From NCBI GenBank assembly GCA_027310305.1, contig DAIDBD010000127.1, forward strand, positions 34,208-98,207: a stretch of 64,000 bases of DNA, read 5' to 3'. This DNA is from Herminiimonas sp. Lineage in GTDB: Bacteria; Pseudomonadota; Gammaproteobacteria; Burkholderiales; Burkholderiaceae_D. The position numbers and the translations under genes are program-made. Shown here one piece after another: positions 20,070 to 31,402 of the stretch (its first letter is position 1; each line of letters opens with the position of its first letter). The notes under the pieces were generated by a model that was given only the letters and a program-made list of their open reading frames with translations, was not told where the DNA came from and ran no database searches.

Positions 20070-21020
20070 ATGAACATGATGCGAATGAAAAAAATACGCT
20101 TGATATGCCTGGTAATGCTGGCCGGAGCAATTGCCGCATGCAGCACAACGCGCCATTCCGCGCCGGTCGTGGACCGTGCGCCAATTATCAGCTCCGCCGA
20201 AATTTCCAAGCCGAAACAGATCGAGGGGCGCGGCTACTATATCGTTAAAAGAGGCGATACGCTTTATCGGATTGCGCTGGAATTCGGACAAAATTTTCGC
20301 GATATCGTTGCCTGGAATAATCTTGTCAGTCCGAACGATATTAAAGTCGATCAGGTGCTGCGTGTGCTTCCGCCTGAAGCAGGCGCTGCACCAGGTGGCG
20401 CGCAAACCGGCAGCGTCGCTGCCACGTCAGGAGTCGAGGTCAGGCTGCTTGCGCCGCCACCGGCATCTCAAGCGGCAGCCTCGGCACACAAAATTTCACC
20501 GCGCGGCGACAAACGCCCCTATTCCGAAGCGGCATTGGCGGAACTGCAAAAGCCCGATGCGGTCGCCTCTTCCATCGCCAAGGCGGAACCCTCCAAAAGT
20601 CTGGATGTCAGGAACGACAAACCGGTTGATTCGCCTGCCGTGGCCGGCGTTGACAGTGAAGGGATTGCGTGGATGTGGCCGGCCGATGGCAAGCTGGTCG
20701 GCACGTTCGATAACGGCAAGAAAGGAATCGATATTGCCGGCAAGCTGGGCCAGCCGATACTTGCCGCAGGATCGGGTACGGTACTGTATGCCAGCAGCGT
20801 TCGCGGTTACGGCAATCTCGTTATCGTAAAACACACCGCCAACTTGTTGTCGGCTTATGCTCACAACAAAACCATCCTGGTAAAAGAAGGTCAAATTGTC
20901 AGCAAAGGCCAAAAGATCGCGGAGATGGGCAATTCGGATAGCGATGCGGTAAAGCTTCACTTTGAAATTCGTCAGCAAGGCAAGCCGGTCGATCCATCAA
21001 AATTCCTGCCAAACCGATAA
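20070..21020 (+). CDS. nlpD: NlpD-like lipoprotein, LysM and degenerate M23 domain
   Basis: 316 residues. Signal peptide ending in a lipobox (AIAAC, Cys24). A LysM domain lies at about 55-100 (GYYIVKRGDTLYRIALEFGQ...), then a low-complexity linker, and a LytM/M23 domain from about 220 to the end. The zinc ligands of active M23 peptidases are missing: KGIDIA lacks the first His and KLHFEIR has only one His of the HxH motif. As in E. coli NlpD it is therefore expected to be an activator of amidase AmiC at the division site rather than a peptidase. The rpoS ATG follows its stop directly; in E. coli the main rpoS promoter lies inside nlpD. Confidence 0.95.
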   Translation: MNMMRMKKIRLICLVMLAGAIAACSTTRHSAPVVDRAPIISSAEISKPKQIEGRGYYIVKRGDTLYRIALEFGQNFRDIVAWNNLVSPNDIKVDQVLRVLPPEAGAAPGGAQTGSVAATSGVEVRLLAPPPASQAAASAHKISPRGDKRPYSEAALAELQKPDAVASSIAKAEPSKSLDVRNDKPVDSPAVAGVDSEGIAWMWPADGKLVGTFDNGKKGIDIAGKLGQPILAAGSGTVLYASSVRGYGNLVIVKHTANLLSAYAHNKTILVKEGQIVSKGQKIAEMGNSDSDAVKLHFEIRQQGKPVDPSKFLPNR

Positions 21021-22040
21021 ATGACACGCAATCCCAATGACCGTGCGGATGACGACGCAGCGTCGGATGATTCGTCTGATACGACGCTCAACGCCGATGG
21101 CGAGGTAGCTGAATTGCTGGCCGATGGCGCCGATGACACGGAAAGCGGCATCGTTGTCGCGATCGATAGCGTCGATGAACTGAAGACGGTGCTGGCCGCC
21201 GAGCTTTCTACCGATACCACGCAGCATTATCTGAACCAGATCGGTTTGCGCCCATTGCTGTCGGTAACGGAAGAAGTGCATTTTGCGACGCTGGCCAAGC
21301 AGGGCGATTTCGATGCGCGTCAAAAAATGATCGAGCACAATCTGCGCCTGGTGGTGTCGATCGCAAAGCACTATATCAACCGCGGCGTCGTATTGCTGGA
21401 TCTGATCGAAGAGGGCAATCTCGGCTTGATGCGTGCAATCGATAAATTCGAACCGGAGCGCGGATTCCGGTTTTCGACTTACGCCACCTGGTGGATTCGG
21501 CAAAGCATCGAGCGGGCGATCATGAACCAGGCGCGCACCGTGCGTCTGCCGGTGCACATGGTGCGCGAGCTCAATCAGATTCTGCGCGCCAAATATCATC
21601 TTGAAGCACAGCATCACGATGGCAAGGATGCAACCGCAGAAGATATTGCGCACCTTATCGATCGATCGGTGGAAGACGTGCAAGATATCCTTGCGCTGTC
21701 CGAGCACGCGACATCGCTCGATGCGCCGCTCGACAACGACCCGCAAGCCAGCCTGATGGATATGTTGCCGGGCAACAGCGAGGATGGGCCCGATTCGCGT
21801 GCCGAACATCATGAAATGACGACGCTCGTGCGGGACTGGTTGAAGAAAATGCCCGACAAGCAGCGGATCGTCATTATCCGCCGTTTCGGTCTGGACAATG
21901 ACGATCCGGCGACCCTGGAAGAACTGGCTGCGGAAATGGGCGTCACGCGCGAACGCGTGCGGCAAATCCAGCAGGAGGCATTGGTCAAACTCAAGCGTGC
22001 GTTGACCGCGCGCGGCGTCGGAAAGGATGCATTGCTGTGA
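21021..22040 (+). CDS. rpoS: RNA polymerase sigma factor RpoS
   Basis: 339 residues. Sigma70 group 2 factor. Acidic N-terminal tail ([14 protein letters not shown], about 10-75), region 1.2 ([21 protein letters not shown]), region 2 with [16 protein letters not shown] and the DNA-melting segment [17 protein letters not shown], region 3, and region 4 with [14 protein letters not shown]. The domain order and the nlpD context mark it as the general stress sigma factor rather than RpoD. There is no gap to nlpD, so translation may be coupled. The acidic tail is not conserved in sequence with E. coli RpoS. The next gene starts inside its stop codon (GTGA). Confidence 0.97.
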   Translation: MTRNPNDRADDDAASDDSSDTTLNADGEVAELLADGADDTESGIVVAIDSVDELKTVLAAELSTDTTQHYLNQIGLRPLLSVTEEVHFATLAKQGDFDARQKMIEHNLRLVVSIAKHYINRGVVLLDLIEEGNLGLMRAIDKFEPERGFRFSTYATWWIRQSIERAIMNQARTVRLPVHMVRELNQILRAKYHLEAQHHDGKDATAEDIAHLIDRSVEDVQDILALSEHATSLDAPLDNDPQASLMDMLPGNSEDGPDSRAEHHEMTTLVRDWLKKMPDKQRIVIIRRFGLDNDDPATLEELAAEMGVTRERVRQIQQEALVKLKRALTARGVGKDALL

Positions 22041-22828
22041 TACCGATCCTGGTGTTCGATATCGAGACGATTCCCGATGTGAAGGGTTTGCGCGCGCTTA
22101 ACGCTCACCCGGAGGCTATGAGCGATAGCGAAGTGGCCGCCGCTGCCTTTGCCGCAAGACGTGAAAAATCAGGTTCGGATTTCCTGCAGCATCATTTGCA
22201 TCGGGTCGCTGCGATTTCATGCGTATTTCGCGATGACGATGGTTTTCGCGTACGTTCATTAGGCACGCCGGACGATCCTGAATCAAAGCTTGTGCACGAT
22301 TTTTTCCGCATCATCGATAAATATACGCCGCAGCTTGTATCGTGGAACGGCGGCGGTTTCGACTTGCCGGTATTGCACTATCGTGCGCTGATCAATGGCG
22401 TCACGGCATCGCGCTATTGGGAAATGGGCAGCGAGGATCGCGATTTCAAGTGGAACAATTACCTGAGCCGTTATCACAGCCGTCATCTGGACCTGATGGA
22501 TCTGCTGGCGCTCTATACCGGCCGCGCCAATGCGCCGCTGGATGATCTGGCAAAGCTGTGCGGCTTTCCCGGCAAGATCGGCGTGGACGGATCGCAGGTC
22601 TGGACGTTGTTCCAGAAAGGCCGCTTGAATGAAATCCGCGATTATTGCGAGACGGACGTGGTCAATACTTATCTGGTTTATTGCCGGTTTCAGTTGATGC
22701 GCGGCGAGATGACGCAAGCCGCCTACGACGCCGAAATGTCGCTGATCCGGTCTTCGCTTGCCGCAATCGAGGCGCCGCATTGGAAAGAATATCTGACGGC
22801 ATGGCCGCCGTCCCAGCCGCCGCTTTGA
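22037..22828 (+). CDS. Predicted 3'-5' exonuclease of the PolB-like DnaQ fold
   Basis: 263 residues from a GTG start that overlaps the rpoS stop. The exonuclease I motif is [10 protein letters not shown] (5-14, Asp8/Glu10), the second motif [19 protein letters not shown], and the third [17 protein letters not shown]. This matches the family annotated as 3'-5' exonucleases related to the proofreading domain of DNA polymerase B, encoded without a polymerase domain. Position right after rpoS suggests co-expression in stationary phase, which would fit a role in DNA or RNA clean-up, but this is inference. Confidence 0.9.
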   Translation: MIPILVFDIETIPDVKGLRALNAHPEAMSDSEVAAAAFAARREKSGSDFLQHHLHRVAAISCVFRDDDGFRVRSLGTPDDPESKLVHDFFRIIDKYTPQLVSWNGGGFDLPVLHYRALINGVTASRYWEMGSEDRDFKWNNYLSRYHSRHLDLMDLLALYTGRANAPLDDLAKLCGFPGKIGVDGSQVWTLFQKGRLNEIRDYCETDVVNTYLVYCRFQLMRGEMTQAAYDAEMSLIRSSLAAIEAPHWKEYLTAWPPSQPPL

Positions 22829-22901
22829 CGCAATCGTTTTCAACATCGTTTTTCATAATTCATATCGGGTTGATGGCGAACCCGATACTTTGATTTTCCC
22901 T

Positions 22902-24257
22902 ATGCCGCACAACATCATCGATATCGAATCGCTTGACATGGAAGCTCGTGGCGTCGGCCATCTGCAAAACGACGATGGCACGCAAGGCAAAGTGATTTTT
23001 GTGGAGGGCGCCTTGCCGGGTGAACGTGTCGGTTTTCAGTCGTTCCGCAGGAAAGCGAAATGGGAAGCGGCTACGCTGACTGCCGTGCATCGCGAATCTC
23101 CGTTGCGCGTCAAGCCGAAGTGCGTTTATTTCGGTACTTGCGGCGGCTGTGCCATGCAGCATCTGGAGCCGGGCGCACAGGTCGCAACCAAACAGCGGGT
23201 GCTGGAAGATAATCTCAAGCATATCGGCAAGGTGAAGGCGGAGATCATGCTGCGGCCGATTTACGGACCGACTTGGGGTTACCGTTACCGCGCTCGCATG
23301 TCGGTACGCAATGTACCTAAAAAGGGAAGCGTGCTGGTCGGTTTTCATGAAAGAAAATCGACGTTCATCACCGATATGAAAACATGCGAGGTGTTGCCGC
23401 CGAACGTCTCGGCAATGCTGGTGCCGTTGCGCAGCTTGATTGCATCGCTTTCGATAATGGAACAATTGCCGCAGATCGAACTCGCCGTGGGAGAAGGCGA
23501 GCACGCCACGATTACCGCGATGGTGTTGCGGATCATGGCGTCGCTGTCGGCTGGCGATGAGATAAAGCTCAAATCCTTCGCGGACCAATATCATGTTCAG
23601 TGGTGGTTGCAACCCGGCGGTCCCGATAGCGCGTATCAATTTTATCCGATGGATACCGAGCTGCATTATGCGTTGCCGGAGTTCGGCATCAGGATGCCAT
23701 TCAAGCCGACTGATTTTACCCAGGTAAACCATCAGATCAATCGCGTGCTGGTGGCGCGTGCATTGCGCCTGCTCGATGCACAACCGGACGAGCGTATTGC
23801 GGATCTGTTTTGCGGCCTGGGAAATTTTACGTTGCCGATTGCAACGCAAGCGCGCGAAGTGATCGGCATCGAAGGCAGCGTGACATTGACCGAGCGCGCA
23901 TTGGAAAACGCAAAGGCCAATGGTCTGGCGGATAAAACAGGATTTTTCAGCCGCAATCTGTTCGAGGTCACGGCTGACGATTTTGCAGCCTTAGGAAAAT
24001 TCGACCGATTCCTGATCGATCCGCCGCGCGATGGCGCGATGGCGGTCTGCCAGGCACTGATCGGCTTGAAAAACATCGATCCAAACATGCGCCCGAAACG
24101 CATCGTCTATGTATCATGCAATCCATCGACGCTGGCGCGCGATGCGGGTTTGCTGGTCAATGATGGCGGTTATGCGTTGAAGCAGGCGGGCGTGGTCAAC
24201 ATGTTTCCGCATACCGCGCACGTGGAATCCATTGCCGTATTTGATCGGATCGATTAA
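22902..24257 (+). CDS. rlmD: 23S rRNA (uracil-5-)-methyltransferase RlmD
   Basis: 451 residues. N-terminal TRAM domain (about 1-62), the [4Fe-4S] cysteines [10 protein letters not shown] (Cys74, Cys80, Cys83) plus Cys163 in MKTCEVLP, the SAM-binding [12 protein letters not shown], and the catalytic Cys406 in [11 protein letters not shown]. It methylates U1939 of 23S rRNA in characterised orthologues. I chose ATG at 22902; an in-frame TTG at 22890 gives four more residues. No good ribosome-binding site stands before either. It is convergent with the Bax-inhibitor gene, with a bidirectional terminator between. Confidence 0.95.
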   Translation: MPHNIIDIESLDMEARGVGHLQNDDGTQGKVIFVEGALPGERVGFQSFRRKAKWEAATLTAVHRESPLRVKPKCVYFGTCGGCAMQHLEPGAQVATKQRVLEDNLKHIGKVKAEIMLRPIYGPTWGYRYRARMSVRNVPKKGSVLVGFHERKSTFITDMKTCEVLPPNVSAMLVPLRSLIASLSIMEQLPQIELAVGEGEHATITAMVLRIMASLSAGDEIKLKSFADQYHVQWWLQPGGPDSAYQFYPMDTELHYALPEFGIRMPFKPTDFTQVNHQINRVLVARALRLLDAQPDERIADLFCGLGNFTLPIATQAREVIGIEGSVTLTERALENAKANGLADKTGFFSRNLFEVTADDFAALGKFDRFLIDPPRDGAMAVCQALIGLKNIDPNMRPKRIVYVSCNPSTLARDAGLLVNDGGYALKQAGVVNMFPHTAHVESIAVFDRID

Positions 24258-24302
24258 CCGGGCACCTGCCGCGGAGTCAGTGAATAAAGCAGGAATGGAA
24301 AT

Positions 24303-24330
24303 AAAAAGCCGATCATCGGATCGGCTTTTT
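24303..24330. terminator. Bidirectional intrinsic terminator between rlmD and the Bax-inhibitor gene
   Basis: AAAAAGCCGATC and GATCGGCTTTTT form a perfect 12-base stem around ATCG. The A run and T run serve as T tracts on the two strands, fitting the convergent genes on either side. Confidence 0.92.
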
Positions 24331-24342
24331 GGTTTAATCGGA

Positions 24343-25035
24343 TCAATCGCGGCTGCCGCCGACTATTCCTAACAGTGACAGCAAGTTAACGAATATGTTA
24401 TAGACATCCAGGTAAATCCGAAGTGTTGCTGAAATATAATTGGTTTCGCCGCCGTTGATGATCTGCTGCACGTCATACAGGATATAAGCGGAAAAAATCG
24501 CAATCGCAATGACCGAAATCGCCAGATAGAGCGCCGGCATTTGCAGGAAGATGTTTGCCGCGGCAGCAACCAGAATCACCAGCACACCGGCAAACAGCCA
24601 TTTCCCCATACCGGAAAAATCACGCTTTGAAACCGTTGCAATGGTAGCCATCGCGCCGAATATTGCAGCCGTTCCGCCAAATGCGGTCATGATGAGCGGC
24701 GCACCGTTTGAAAATCCCAACGTAAAACTGATGAGGCGTGTCAGCATCAACCCCATGAAGAAGGTGAAGCCGAGCAATACGGCGACGCCCAAACCGGAAT
24801 TCTTGGTTTTTTCTATCGCATAGAAAAAACCGAAGGCGATCGCCAGAAAGGCGATAAAGCCGATAACCGGGCTGCCGGAAAAAAAAGCAAACTTGAATTG
24901 CACGCCTAACCAAGCGCCCAAGATGGTCGGAACCATCGACAATGCAAGTAGCCAATAGGTATTGCGCAATACGCGATGACGTGTCACCAGCGATTCGACA
25001 GGCACGCTGTAGGTCTGCTGCAGGTTTCGTTCCAT
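24343..25035 (-). CDS. Bax inhibitor-1 / YccA family membrane protein
   Basis: 230 residues with seven hydrophobic helices, among them LLALSMVPTILGAWLGV, VIGFIAFLAIAFGFFYAI, VLLGFTFFMGLMLTRLI and YLAISVIAIAIFSAYILYDV. The YILYDVQQIINGGETNYI segment with its acidic pair is the BI-1 signature, and the C terminus (LRIYLDVYNIFVNLLSLLGI) is typical. The E. coli member YccA inhibits the FtsH protease; others leak calcium or protons. Interestingly hflK/hflC, which also modulate FtsH, are encoded 12 kb away. ACGGAGGACATATGG-like purines (GGAGGA, plus 25039-25044) give a good ribosome-binding site. Confidence 0.93.
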   Translation of the reverse strand: MERNLQQTYSVPVESLVTRHRVLRNTYWLLALSMVPTILGAWLGVQFKFAFFSGSPVIGFIAFLAIAFGFFYAIEKTKNSGLGVAVLLGFTFFMGLMLTRLISFTLGFSNGAPLIMTAFGGTAAIFGAMATIATVSKRDFSGMGKWLFAGVLVILVAAAANIFLQMPALYLAISVIAIAIFSAYILYDVQQIINGGETNYISATLRIYLDVYNIFVNLLSLLGIVGGSRD

Positions 25036-25180
25036 ATGTCCTCCGATGGCGGTTATATTATTGCAACTATTTCAAAACATGGCATCGCTCGTTACTTTCA
25101 TAGGATAACCCAATATCAGGGAAGTTCGAGAATCATTGTCCTCATCCGTCCTCTGTTTGATCCCATATATAGGGGTTTCA

Positions 25181-25189
25181 TGTTAAAAT
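25181..25189 (+). promoter_or_regulatory. Candidate extended -10 promoter element of ndk
   Basis: TGT followed by TAAAAT matches an extended -10 (TGnTATAAT-like) element 63 bases upstream of ndk. No convincing -35 box is present at the right distance. Confidence 0.3.
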
Positions 25190-25251
25190 TAAAGGTTAGT
25201 TGAATTCTTACTTGTAGTCTTAACCCTTTATTTTTATTGGAGTTTTTACAG

Positions 25252-25677
25252 ATGGCAATCGAACGTACCCTGTCGATTATTAAACCGGACGCAGTCGCGA
25301 AAAACGTGATCGGCCAGATATATTCCCGTTTTGAAAACGCCGGTCTGAAAATCGTTGCCTCCCGCATGACACAGCTTTCCCGCGCCGAAGCCGAAGGGTT
25401 TTACGCGGTTCACCGCGAACGCCCATTCTTCAAGGATCTGGTGGATTTCATGATCTCGGGTCCGGTCATGGTGCAAGCGCTGGAAGGCGAAAACGCCATT
25501 GCCAAGAATCGCGACCTGATGGGTGCAACCGATCCGAAGAAGGCCGACAAAGGGACCATTCGCGCCGATTTTGCCGATTCGATCGATGCCAATGCAGTAC
25601 ACGGTTCCGATGCTGTGGAAACCGCAAAAATTGAAATCGCCTATTTCTTTCCCGCTTTGAATGTTTATTCGCGCTAA
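25252..25677 (+). CDS. ndk: Nucleoside diphosphate kinase
   Basis: 141 residues, the standard length. [15 protein letters not shown] at the N terminus and the phosphorylated His117 in [14 protein letters not shown] are canonical. It passes the gamma-phosphate of ATP to other nucleoside diphosphates to balance NTP and dNTP pools in the cytoplasm. The start at 25252 is the family start; an in-frame upstream ATG adds a MEFLQ leader overlapping the ribosome-binding region TTGGAG (25237-25242). It is divergent from the Bax-inhibitor gene and leads the long co-directional cluster that follows. Confidence 0.98.
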   Translation: MAIERTLSIIKPDAVAKNVIGQIYSRFENAGLKIVASRMTQLSRAEAEGFYAVHRERPFFKDLVDFMISGPVMVQALEGENAIAKNRDLMGATDPKKADKGTIRADFADSIDANAVHGSDAVETAKIEIAYFFPALNVYSR

Positions 25678-25742
25678 CTGAAATTCCGTTCGTCCCAAGT
25701 TTTTTGTTGCTTGAAAGATGAACGGCATGATGAAATGCTGCT

Positions 25743-26912
25743 ATGACGGCTCTTACCAATCTACTGGACCTTGATCCCGCGCAACTCGTCTCTTACTGCG
25801 GCGAGTTGGGTGAGAAGCCGTTTCGGGCCAAGCAATTGCAACGCTGGATTCACCAATTCGGCGCCAGCGACTTCAATGCGATGACCGATCTGGCGAAGTC
25901 GCTGCGCGACAAACTGGCGACTCGCGCAATGATTGCCGCTCCGGCAACGATCAGCGATCATATTTCGTCCGATGGCACGCGCAAATGGCTGCTTGACGTC
26001 GGGCAGGGCAATGCAATTGAAACCGTTTTCATTCCTGAAGAAAATCGCGGCACGCTGTGCATTTCCACACAAGCGGGCTGTGCAGTCAACTGCCGGTTTT
26101 GTTCGACCGGCAAGCAGGGTTTCAGCCGCAATTTGACGGTCGGTGAAATTATCGGCCAGTTGTGGATGGCGGAATTTGAATTGCGCAAGACAAAAGGCAT
26201 CGAACCCGGCCCTAAAGGCGAACGCCAGATCACGAATGTCGTGATGATGGGCATGGGCGAACCGCTGTTGAATTTCGAGCCGACCGTTATGGCGCTGAAG
26301 ATGATGCTCGACGATAATGCGTATGGCTTGTCGCGTCGTCGCGTGACGCTTTCCACCAGCGGCGTGGTGCCGATGATCGACAAATTGTCGCAGGAATGCG
26401 CTGTTGCGCTGGCCGTGTCGCTGCATGCATCCAACGACCAGTTGCGCGACGGACTCGTGCCGCTCAATAAAAAATATCCGCTGAATGAATTGATGGCCGC
26501 ATGCAAACGCTATCTCGATTACGCGCCGCGCGACTTCGTTACTTTCGAATATTGCATGCTGGACGGCGTCAACGATACCGATGTCCATGCGCATGAGCTG
26601 GTTGCGCTGGTGCAAAACGGTGTCAGTGTGGTGCCTTGCAAATTCAACCTGATTCCTTTCAACCCTTTTCCGGCATCGGGATTGACGCGCTCGAATAATG
26701 GCCGCATCAAGGCATTTGCACAAATCCTGATGGATGCCGGTATTGTCACGACGATACGCAAGACGCGCGGCGACGACATCGATGCGGCTTGCGGGCAATT
26801 GGCGGGCGAAGTGCAAGACCGTACCCATGTGCAGGAACGGATGCAGAAAATGGCGGAATACCGGGAAAAGTTCGGTAGGGATTTTGGTCGTATCGTGGAG
26901 ATATCTGCATGA
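25743..26912 (+). CDS. rlmN: Dual-specificity 23S rRNA/tRNA adenine-C2 methyltransferase RlmN
   Basis: 389 residues. Radical SAM enzyme with the CxxxCxxC cluster site at Cys113, Cys117 and Cys120 ([13 protein letters not shown]), the motif [13 protein letters not shown], and the late CGQLAG with the resolving cysteine. The C-terminal [10 protein letters not shown] segment is also typical. It methylates A2503 of 23S rRNA and A37 of several tRNAs. Its stop overlaps the pilW start (ATGA), so the two are coupled; rlmN-pilW-rodZ-ispG-hisS is a conserved order in beta- and gammaproteobacteria. Confidence 0.97.
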   Translation: MTALTNLLDLDPAQLVSYCGELGEKPFRAKQLQRWIHQFGASDFNAMTDLAKSLRDKLATRAMIAAPATISDHISSDGTRKWLLDVGQGNAIETVFIPEENRGTLCISTQAGCAVNCRFCSTGKQGFSRNLTVGEIIGQLWMAEFELRKTKGIEPGPKGERQITNVVMMGMGEPLLNFEPTVMALKMMLDDNAYGLSRRRVTLSTSGVVPMIDKLSQECAVALAVSLHASNDQLRDGLVPLNKKYPLNELMAACKRYLDYAPRDFVTFEYCMLDGVNDTDVHAHELVALVQNGVSVVPCKFNLIPFNPFPASGLTRSNNGRIKAFAQILMDAGIVTTIRKTRGDDIDAACGQLAGEVQDRTHVQERMQKMAEYREKFGRDFGRIVEISA

Positions 26913-27709
26913 GAGCGGTTTGGCGAAAATCCGGATTTGCTGCCATTGCGGCGATCGTTTTGCTGCTGGCGGGATGCGCATCGACTCAGCCGGGAAGCGC
27001 GCAAGGCGAATTGCCCACCAGTTCCGATCAAACCGACAATCAGAAGCGCGCCCAAATTCGACTGCAACTGGCAATCGGCTATTACGGACAAGGCCAAATG
27101 AATGTCGCCCTTGACGAGTTGAAGCAGGCGCTTCAGATAGATCCTGGTTATGCGGATGCATATGGTGTGCGGGCATTGGTCTATATGGACATGGGTGAAA
27201 CCGCCCTTGCGGAAGATAATTTCCTGCGTGCGATGAAACTGGCGCCGAACAATCCGGATCTATCCAATAATTACGGCTGGTTCCTGTGCCGGAACGGCCG
27301 CGAGCGGCAGTCGATTGCCTACTTCGACGCCGCTCTCAAAAATCCTACCTATCGATCTCCGGCCAAGGCATTGAACAATGCAGGCGTATGCAGTTTGAAA
27401 TTGAAAGACAGCGTGGCGGCGGAACGCTATTTCACAGAAGCGTTTCGGCATGATCCGGGAAATCTCGATACCAATGCAAATATGGCAAAGGTGTATTACG
27501 GTCGCGGCGATTATCAGCGGGCGCGTTTTTATATCAGTCGGGTGGCCAAGGCGGATAAATTGAGCGCGGATATTCTATGGACTGCAATCAAGGTCGAGCG
27601 GAAGACCGGCGACTGGGCAGCCGAAACAAGGTTGGCTACGCAATTGCGCCGCCGTTATCCCAATTCGCAAGAGTACGCGGCTTATCTTCGCGGGGCGTTT
27701 GATGAGTGA
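26909..27709 (+). CDS. pilW: Type IV pilus pilotin-like TPR lipoprotein PilW/PilF
   Basis: 266 residues. Signal peptide with lipobox LLAGC (lipidated Cys23). From residue 45 come about five TPR-like repeats ([77 protein letters not shown] and so on). PilF/PilW anchors in the outer membrane and helps the PilQ secretin assemble, so type IV pili or a related system are expected in this organism though no other pil gene is in the window. It overlaps rlmN by ATGA and rodZ by 8 bases. Confidence 0.93.
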   Translation: MRAVWRKSGFAAIAAIVLLLAGCASTQPGSAQGELPTSSDQTDNQKRAQIRLQLAIGYYGQGQMNVALDELKQALQIDPGYADAYGVRALVYMDMGETALAEDNFLRAMKLAPNNPDLSNNYGWFLCRNGRERQSIAYFDAALKNPTYRSPAKALNNAGVCSLKLKDSVAAERYFTEAFRHDPGNLDTNANMAKVYYGRGDYQRARFYISRVAKADKLSADILWTAIKVERKTGDWAAETRLATQLRRRYPNSQEYAAYLRGAFDE

Positions 27710-28724
27710 CACGGCAATGAATGAATCAAATGCCCAGGAAAAACAAGGTCAGCAGCAGGAAGAGGTTGATCAACCTGCTCCGGCCCCTGGCGCACAACTG
27801 GCTGCACGGCGGCAGGCATTGAATTGGTCGATTGAGCATGTTGCAAGCCAACTGAATTTGGCTCCTCGCCAAATACAGGCAATCGAAGCCGACAATTACG
27901 CGGCGTTGCCCGGCATGGCCAGTGTGCGCGGCTTCATCAGATCCTATGCGAAGCTGTTGAAGGTTGATCCAGCGCCGTTGTTGCTTGTCATCGCAAGCGA
28001 GGCTACCGGTTCCGACGAATTGATGCCGTTGCGTCGTGCGTTGTCCACCATACCTTTTTCGGAGAGCCGCTTGTCGACAGGGAGCCGGAATGGCTTGTCT
28101 TCGAAATCGTCTCTCATTGCGCTGATTCTTGTGCTGCTGGTGGCGGCAATCCTGGTCGGGCAGAAGACGGGATGGTTTTCGGTTTTGCCAGAATCGTTGG
28201 CATTGAAAATCGACAAGGAATTGCCGCTGTTATCCGCCCCTATGCAAAATGCGCCGATGCTCGCTGTGCCCGGTTCGGTGGAGGTGGATAAAGCCAGTCA
28301 TTTGAACGGCATGAACGTGGATGCTGCCGCAATGAATGGCGTCGCGACAACTGGTATGCTGGACGTTGCAGGCAACAACAGCATCGCAACCGTCCAGGCT
28401 GATGTGAATGCAACGACTGCAACAAAGCTGGCTGTGAGAACGGCGAATACGGCCGTTTCTCCTGCCGCCGGTTCAGTTATCGATATAAAAGACATGCTCG
28501 TCTTGAAGCTGCGGGAAGATTCCTGGATTGAAATCAAGCGGTCGGACAACAGTCTGGCTGTTTCTCGTCTGGCCAAGGCGGGCGAAACCGAGACTTACAG
28601 GATCACGGCGCCGGTGTCGCTGACCATCGGAAATGCATCTGGTGTCGATGCGGCATTGCGCGGCGTACCCATGGCGTTGCGGGCCGAGGCAAAAAGCAAT
28701 GTCGCCCGTCTTAACTTGAAGTAA
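27702..28724 (+). CDS. rodZ: RodZ-like cytoskeletal/helix-turn-helix membrane protein
   Basis: 340 residues. Cytoplasmic Xre-type HTH domain at about 31-95 ([23 protein letters not shown]...), an acidic/Ser linker, one transmembrane helix about 133-152 ([17 protein letters not shown]), a long Ala/Asn/Val-rich periplasmic stretch and a C-terminal DUF4115-type beta domain (about 255-340, [21 protein letters not shown]...). RodZ links MreB filaments to the wall elongation machinery. I took ATG 27702, inside the end of pilW; a TTG one codon earlier is less likely. Translational coupling with pilW follows from the overlap. Confidence 0.92.
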   Translation: MSDTAMNESNAQEKQGQQQEEVDQPAPAPGAQLAARRQALNWSIEHVASQLNLAPRQIQAIEADNYAALPGMASVRGFIRSYAKLLKVDPAPLLLVIASEATGSDELMPLRRALSTIPFSESRLSTGSRNGLSSKSSLIALILVLLVAAILVGQKTGWFSVLPESLALKIDKELPLLSAPMQNAPMLAVPGSVEVDKASHLNGMNVDAAAMNGVATTGMLDVAGNNSIATVQADVNATTATKLAVRTANTAVSPAAGSVIDIKDMLVLKLREDSWIEIKRSDNSLAVSRLAKAGETETYRITAPVSLTIGNASGVDAALRGVPMALRAEAKSNVARLNLK

Positions 28725-28731
28725 TGCGCGT

Positions 28732-30003
28732 ATGTCATCAATGAATTCTCCAATCGGTTCCGGCCCGCTGGCGCGTCGCAAAAGCCGGCATGCCGTGGTC
28801 CGATGCGGAACACGAGAAATAAGCATAGGCGGTGATGCGCCGGTGGTGGTGCAGTCGATGACCAATACCGATACGGCGGACGTCATCGCAACCGCAATCC
28901 AGGTCAAGGAATTGGCGCGCGCAGGTTCCGAACTGGTGCGGATCACCGTCAATAATCCAGAAGCTGCTGCTGCCGTGCCCGCGATTCGCGAGCAATTGGA
29001 CAAGATGGACATCGATGTGCCGCTGGTCGGGGATTTTCATTACAACGGCCACACGCTTTTGAATGATTATCCCGATTGTGCGAAAGCGCTGTCGAAGTAC
29101 CGGATCAATCCCGGCAATGTCGGGCAGGGCGCCAAACGCGACACCCAATTCGCGCAGATGATCGAAGCGGCTTGCAGGTACGACAAGCCGGTGCGCATCG
29201 GCGTCAATTGGGGCAGCCTCGATCAGGCGCTGCTGGCGCGCATCATGGATGAAAACGCGCAGCGCGCCGCGCCATGGAGTGCGCAGGCCGTGATGTACGA
29301 AGCGCTGGTCACATCCGCCATCGAAAACGCCCGGCGCGCGGAAGAAATCGGTTTGGCCGGCGATCGCATCATCCTGTCGTGCAAGGTGTCGGGCGTGCAG
29401 GATCTGATTGCGGTCTATCGCGAACTCGCTCGCCGCTGCGACTATCCATTGCATCTGGGATTGACCGAAGCCGGCATGGGCAGCAAGGGTATCGTCGCTT
29501 CCACCGCCGCATTATCGGTGCTGATGCAGCAAGGAATCGGCGACACCATTCGTATTTCGCTGACACCGGAACCGGGTGGCGATCGCACGAAAGAAGTGGT
29601 TGTGGCGCAAGAAATTTTGCAGACGATGGGATTGCGCAAATTCACGCCGATGGTGATTGCCTGCCCCGGTTGCGGTCGCACGACATCGACGGTATTTCAG
29701 GAACTGGCCGACAAGATTCAGACGTATCTGCGCGATCAGATGCCGGCATGGAAAACGCAGTACTCCGGCGTTGAAAGCATGAATGTCGCGGTGATGGGTT
29801 GCATCGTGAACGGGCCCGGCGAATCCAAGCATGCCAATATCGGGATCAGCTTGCCCGGTACCGGGGAATCGCCCGCTGCGCCGGTATTTGTCGACGGCCA
29901 GAAAACGATCACGCTGCGCGGAGAACGCATTGCGGAGGAATTTCAGGCGATCGTGCTCGATTATGTTAAAACCCGCTATCGAAAAGAAGTGGCCATCACT
30001 TGA
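28732..30003 (+). CDS. ispG: 4-hydroxy-3-methylbut-2-enyl diphosphate synthase (flavodoxin) IspG
   Basis: 423 residues. TIM-barrel N-terminal half ([55 protein letters not shown]), and a C-terminal [4Fe-4S] domain with Cys311 and Cys314 (CPGCGRT) and Cys357 ([10 protein letters not shown]). It carries out the next-to-last step of the MEP isoprenoid pathway, reducing MEcPP to HMBPP. The GcpE family insert seen in plants and some bacteria is absent. It sits 7 bases after rodZ and 38 before hisS. A second in-frame ATG at 28741 could be used instead. Confidence 0.97.
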   Translation: MSSMNSPIGSGPLARRKSRHAVVRCGTREISIGGDAPVVVQSMTNTDTADVIATAIQVKELARAGSELVRITVNNPEAAAAVPAIREQLDKMDIDVPLVGDFHYNGHTLLNDYPDCAKALSKYRINPGNVGQGAKRDTQFAQMIEAACRYDKPVRIGVNWGSLDQALLARIMDENAQRAAPWSAQAVMYEALVTSAIENARRAEEIGLAGDRIILSCKVSGVQDLIAVYRELARRCDYPLHLGLTEAGMGSKGIVASTAALSVLMQQGIGDTIRISLTPEPGGDRTKEVVVAQEILQTMGLRKFTPMVIACPGCGRTTSTVFQELADKIQTYLRDQMPAWKTQYSGVESMNVAVMGCIVNGPGESKHANIGISLPGTGESPAAPVFVDGQKTITLRGERIAEEFQAIVLDYVKTRYRKEVAIT

Positions 30004-30041
30004 GCATGCGGTAAACAAGTTGCAAACAAGTAGTCCGGAAA

Positions 30042-31391
30042 ATGTCAGAAAATAAAAAAACAGAAAAAATCGTCGGCGTGAAAGGAATGAATGACATCCT
30101 GCCAGCCGATGCGCCGCTGTGGGAATTGTTCGAAAATACTGTTCATACAGTCCTGAAGAGCTATGGTTTTCAGCAGATTCGCACGCCGATAGTCGAGCCT
30201 ACCGCGCTGTTCGCTCGCGGCTTGGGAGAAGTGACCGATATCGTCGAAAAGGAGATGTATTCCTTCACCGACTCGATGAATGGCGACCAGTTGACGCTGC
30301 GTCCGGAAAGCACCGCAGGCGTGGTGCGCGCCGTACTGGAACATAACCTGACTTACGACGGCCCGAAGCGCCTGTGGTATGCCGGCCCGATGTTCCGCCA
30401 TGAAAGACCGCAGCGCGGTCGCTATCGCCAGTTTCATCAGATCGGCGCCGAAGCAATCGGCTTCACCGGCCCCGATATCGATGCTGAGCTGATCATGCTG
30501 TGCCAGCGGTTATGGGATGATCTGGGCCTCGACAATATCAGGCTGGAATTGAATTCGATCGGCGATGCCGCCGAACGTAACCGGCACCGCGCCGATCTGG
30601 TAGCCTATTTCGAGCAGCACAAAGAATTGCTCGATGCAGATGCGCAGCGGCGCCTGCATTCGAATCCGCTGCGGATACTCGATACCAAAAATCCGGTGAT
30701 GCAGCAGATGGTCAATGCGGCGCCAAAGCTGCTCGATTATCTGGGCGAGGAATCGCGCACTCATTTCGAGGGCGTACAGAATATTCTGCGTCATGGCAAT
30801 ATCCCGTTCACGGTCAATCCGCGGCTGGTGCGCGGGATGGACTATTACAATCGCACCGTGTTCGAATGGGTCACCGATCAATTAGGGTCGCAAGGCACCG
30901 TCTGCGGCGGCGGCCGCTATGATCCGCTGATCGAAATGTTCGGCGGCAAACCGACGCCTGCATGCGGATTTGCAATGGGCGTGGAACGGTTGCTGGAGCT
31001 GATGAAGGCAACCGGCGAGCAATTTGCATCGAACCAGTGCGATGCCTATCTGGTGCATCAGGGCGAGGCCGCGCAACTCCAGGCATTCGTGCTGGCGGAG
31101 CGATTGCGCGATGCCGGGCTGGATGTTGTGCTACATTGCGCATCGGCCAATGCGGGCAGCGGATTCAAATCGCAAATGAAACGGGCGGATGCCAGCGGCG
31201 CCGCTTATGCAATCATCCTTGGCGAGGACGAAGTCGCCAACGGCGTTGCGACCGTCAAGACGATGCGTTCGGCAGAAATTGAAACCAATCAAGCCACGGT
31301 CGCATTCGACAAAGTCGCCGATTATCTGGTCGATCAAATCGTCGGTGCGGATGAGCATGACCATTCCGAGCACTTACACTATCACCACTAA
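30042..31391 (+). CDS. hisS: Histidine-tRNA ligase
   Basis: 449 residues. Class II synthetase with motif 2 [21 protein letters not shown], the histidine motif [15 protein letters not shown], and [13 protein letters not shown]; the C-terminal anticodon-binding domain starts near 335. It charges tRNA-His. A short His-rich tail ([13 protein letters not shown]) ends the protein, unusual in composition but close to what some Oxalobacteraceae show. The paralogue HisZ, which lacks the aminoacylation role, is encoded at 38552 in the same block. Confidence 0.97.
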   Translation: MSENKKTEKIVGVKGMNDILPADAPLWELFENTVHTVLKSYGFQQIRTPIVEPTALFARGLGEVTDIVEKEMYSFTDSMNGDQLTLRPESTAGVVRAVLEHNLTYDGPKRLWYAGPMFRHERPQRGRYRQFHQIGAEAIGFTGPDIDAELIMLCQRLWDDLGLDNIRLELNSIGDAAERNRHRADLVAYFEQHKELLDADAQRRLHSNPLRILDTKNPVMQQMVNAAPKLLDYLGEESRTHFEGVQNILRHGNIPFTVNPRLVRGMDYYNRTVFEWVTDQLGSQGTVCGGGRYDPLIEMFGGKPTPACGFAMGVERLLELMKATGEQFASNQCDAYLVHQGEAAQLQAFVLAERLRDAGLDVVLHCASANAGSGFKSQMKRADASGAAYAIILGEDEVANGVATVKTMRSAEIETNQATVAFDKVADYLVDQIVGADEHDHSEHLHYHH

Positions 31392-31402
31392 CATTACATC
31401 AC

